Source: Pseudomonadota bacterium
GTDB lineage: Bacteria; Bdellovibrionota; Bacteriovoracia; Bacteriovoracales; Bacteriovoracaceae
Direction: 5' to 3'
Length of the DNA stretch: 6,278 nt
NCBI GenBank assembly: GCA_023432655.1
Contig: JAEYUK010000229.1
Coordinates: 1-6,278 of the forward strand
The notes under the pieces were generated by a model, which saw only the letters and a program-made list of their open reading frames with translations, had not been told where the DNA came from and did no database searches. This document shows, piece after piece, positions 5,965-6,278 of this stretch (position 1 is its first letter; each line of letters opens with the position of its first letter). Position numbers and translations under genes: made by a program.

Positions 5965-6278
5965 TTATAATTCGACTGAAAGAGATGCCTCTTCAACCCA
6001 ACAAACTCCACCGTCTCCGGAAAGGCCATTAGTGAAGTTCCAAGAGAGTGTTATTTCAGTTGCACCGGATGCTGGAACAACAATTGGTCCGGATAATGAG
6101 AGAAGTTGATAATACTCGTCACCAATCGGATCATGATGAAAATCTGGATAGGCAAGTTTAATGGCCGCTCCCCCACCGGTTGAGGCAAAAGTGGAAGTCA
6201 ACTGCCTGCCAGCATAGGCAGCGAGCTCTGCATAAGTTTGTAAAGCATTAACTATTGCCTCATCACCATCACCTAGCC
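5965..6278 (-). CDS. Hypothetical protein, C-terminal 103 residues (5' end beyond window)
   Basis: The minus-strand frame is open from the window end to the TAA at 5965-5967, so the real start lies outside. The visible part begins LGDGDEAIVNALQTYAELAA, likely helical. It then becomes Gly/Ser/Thr-rich with alternating hydrophobic residues (for example SLSGPIVVPASGATEITLSW) and ends CWVEEASLSVEL. This looks like the final strands of a beta-sandwich or jelly-roll domain of a secreted, surface or appendage protein. No family is recognised. One Cys (in VCWVEE) is seen; there is no sortase motif and no C-terminal membrane anchor. It converges on the chemosensory operon with a 53-bp gap and is not evidently related to it. 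A TTG at 6201 could be called as a start, but nothing supports it. Confidence 0.65.
   Translation of the reverse strand, partial: LGDGDEAIVNALQTYAELAAYAGRQLTSTFASTGGGAAIKLAYPDFHHDPIGDEYYQLLSLSGPIVVPASGATEITLSWNFTNGLSGDGGVCWVEEASLSVEL

Noticed and set aside
5945..6109. Small plus-strand frame of 54 codons starting inside the hairpin loop
   Set aside because: There is no ribosome-binding site, it runs antisense to the better-supported minus-strand gene, and its product is polar with no recognisable pattern.
5965..6201. Starting the right-edge minus gene at TTG 6201
   Set aside because: The frame stays open for 25 more codons to the window edge, and no ribosome-binding site precedes the TTG, so the start is almost certainly outside the window.

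Overview
The window looks like a chromosomal segment of a moderately AT-rich, flagellated, Gram-negative bacterium. The mix of a short CstA-type carrier, a soluble PAS chemoreceptor and unusual CheR/CheD/CheW proteins would fit a Bdellovibrio-like organism such as Bacteriovorax or Peredibacter. That assignment is an impression from gene content and composition. No rRNA or other marker gene is present to prove it.

Left edge (1-416): a minus-strand gene, cut off by the window start, encodes the N-terminal 113 residues of a CLC-family anion channel or antiporter. It diverges from cstA across a 75-bp gap. In both directions a perfect TATAAT lies exactly 6 bases before the ATG, which implies two divergent leaderless mRNAs. 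Positions 417-1874 hold a 485-residue CstA-family membrane carrier, probably for pyruvate or a similar small nutrient.

Centre (1875-5911): a 108-bp gap carries a good match to a sigma-28 (FliA) flagellar promoter and a perfect 10-bp inverted repeat at the predicted transcription start. A tight four-gene chemosensory operon follows, with gaps of 7-10 bases. It encodes a soluble PAS-MCP receptor, the receptor methyltransferase CheR, the receptor glutamine deamidase CheD, and a 482-residue protein made of three consecutive CheW domains. CheA, CheY, CheB and CheC are not in the window. The cassette therefore seems to supply a receptor, its covalent-adaptation enzymes and a multivalent coupling protein to a core kinase encoded elsewhere.

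Right edge (5912-6278): the chemosensory operon converges on a minus-strand gene whose last 103 codons are visible. Its product is unrecognised, with a beta-rich C-terminus. The 53-bp convergent gap contains a perfect 10-bp hairpin, but its A/T tract is on the wrong side for a normal intrinsic terminator on either strand.

The most noteworthy items are the triple-CheW protein with its stripped-down operon, the sigma-28-like promoter overlapping a strong palindrome, and the paired leaderless divergent promoters. No mobile element, CRISPR array, tRNA or rRNA was seen.
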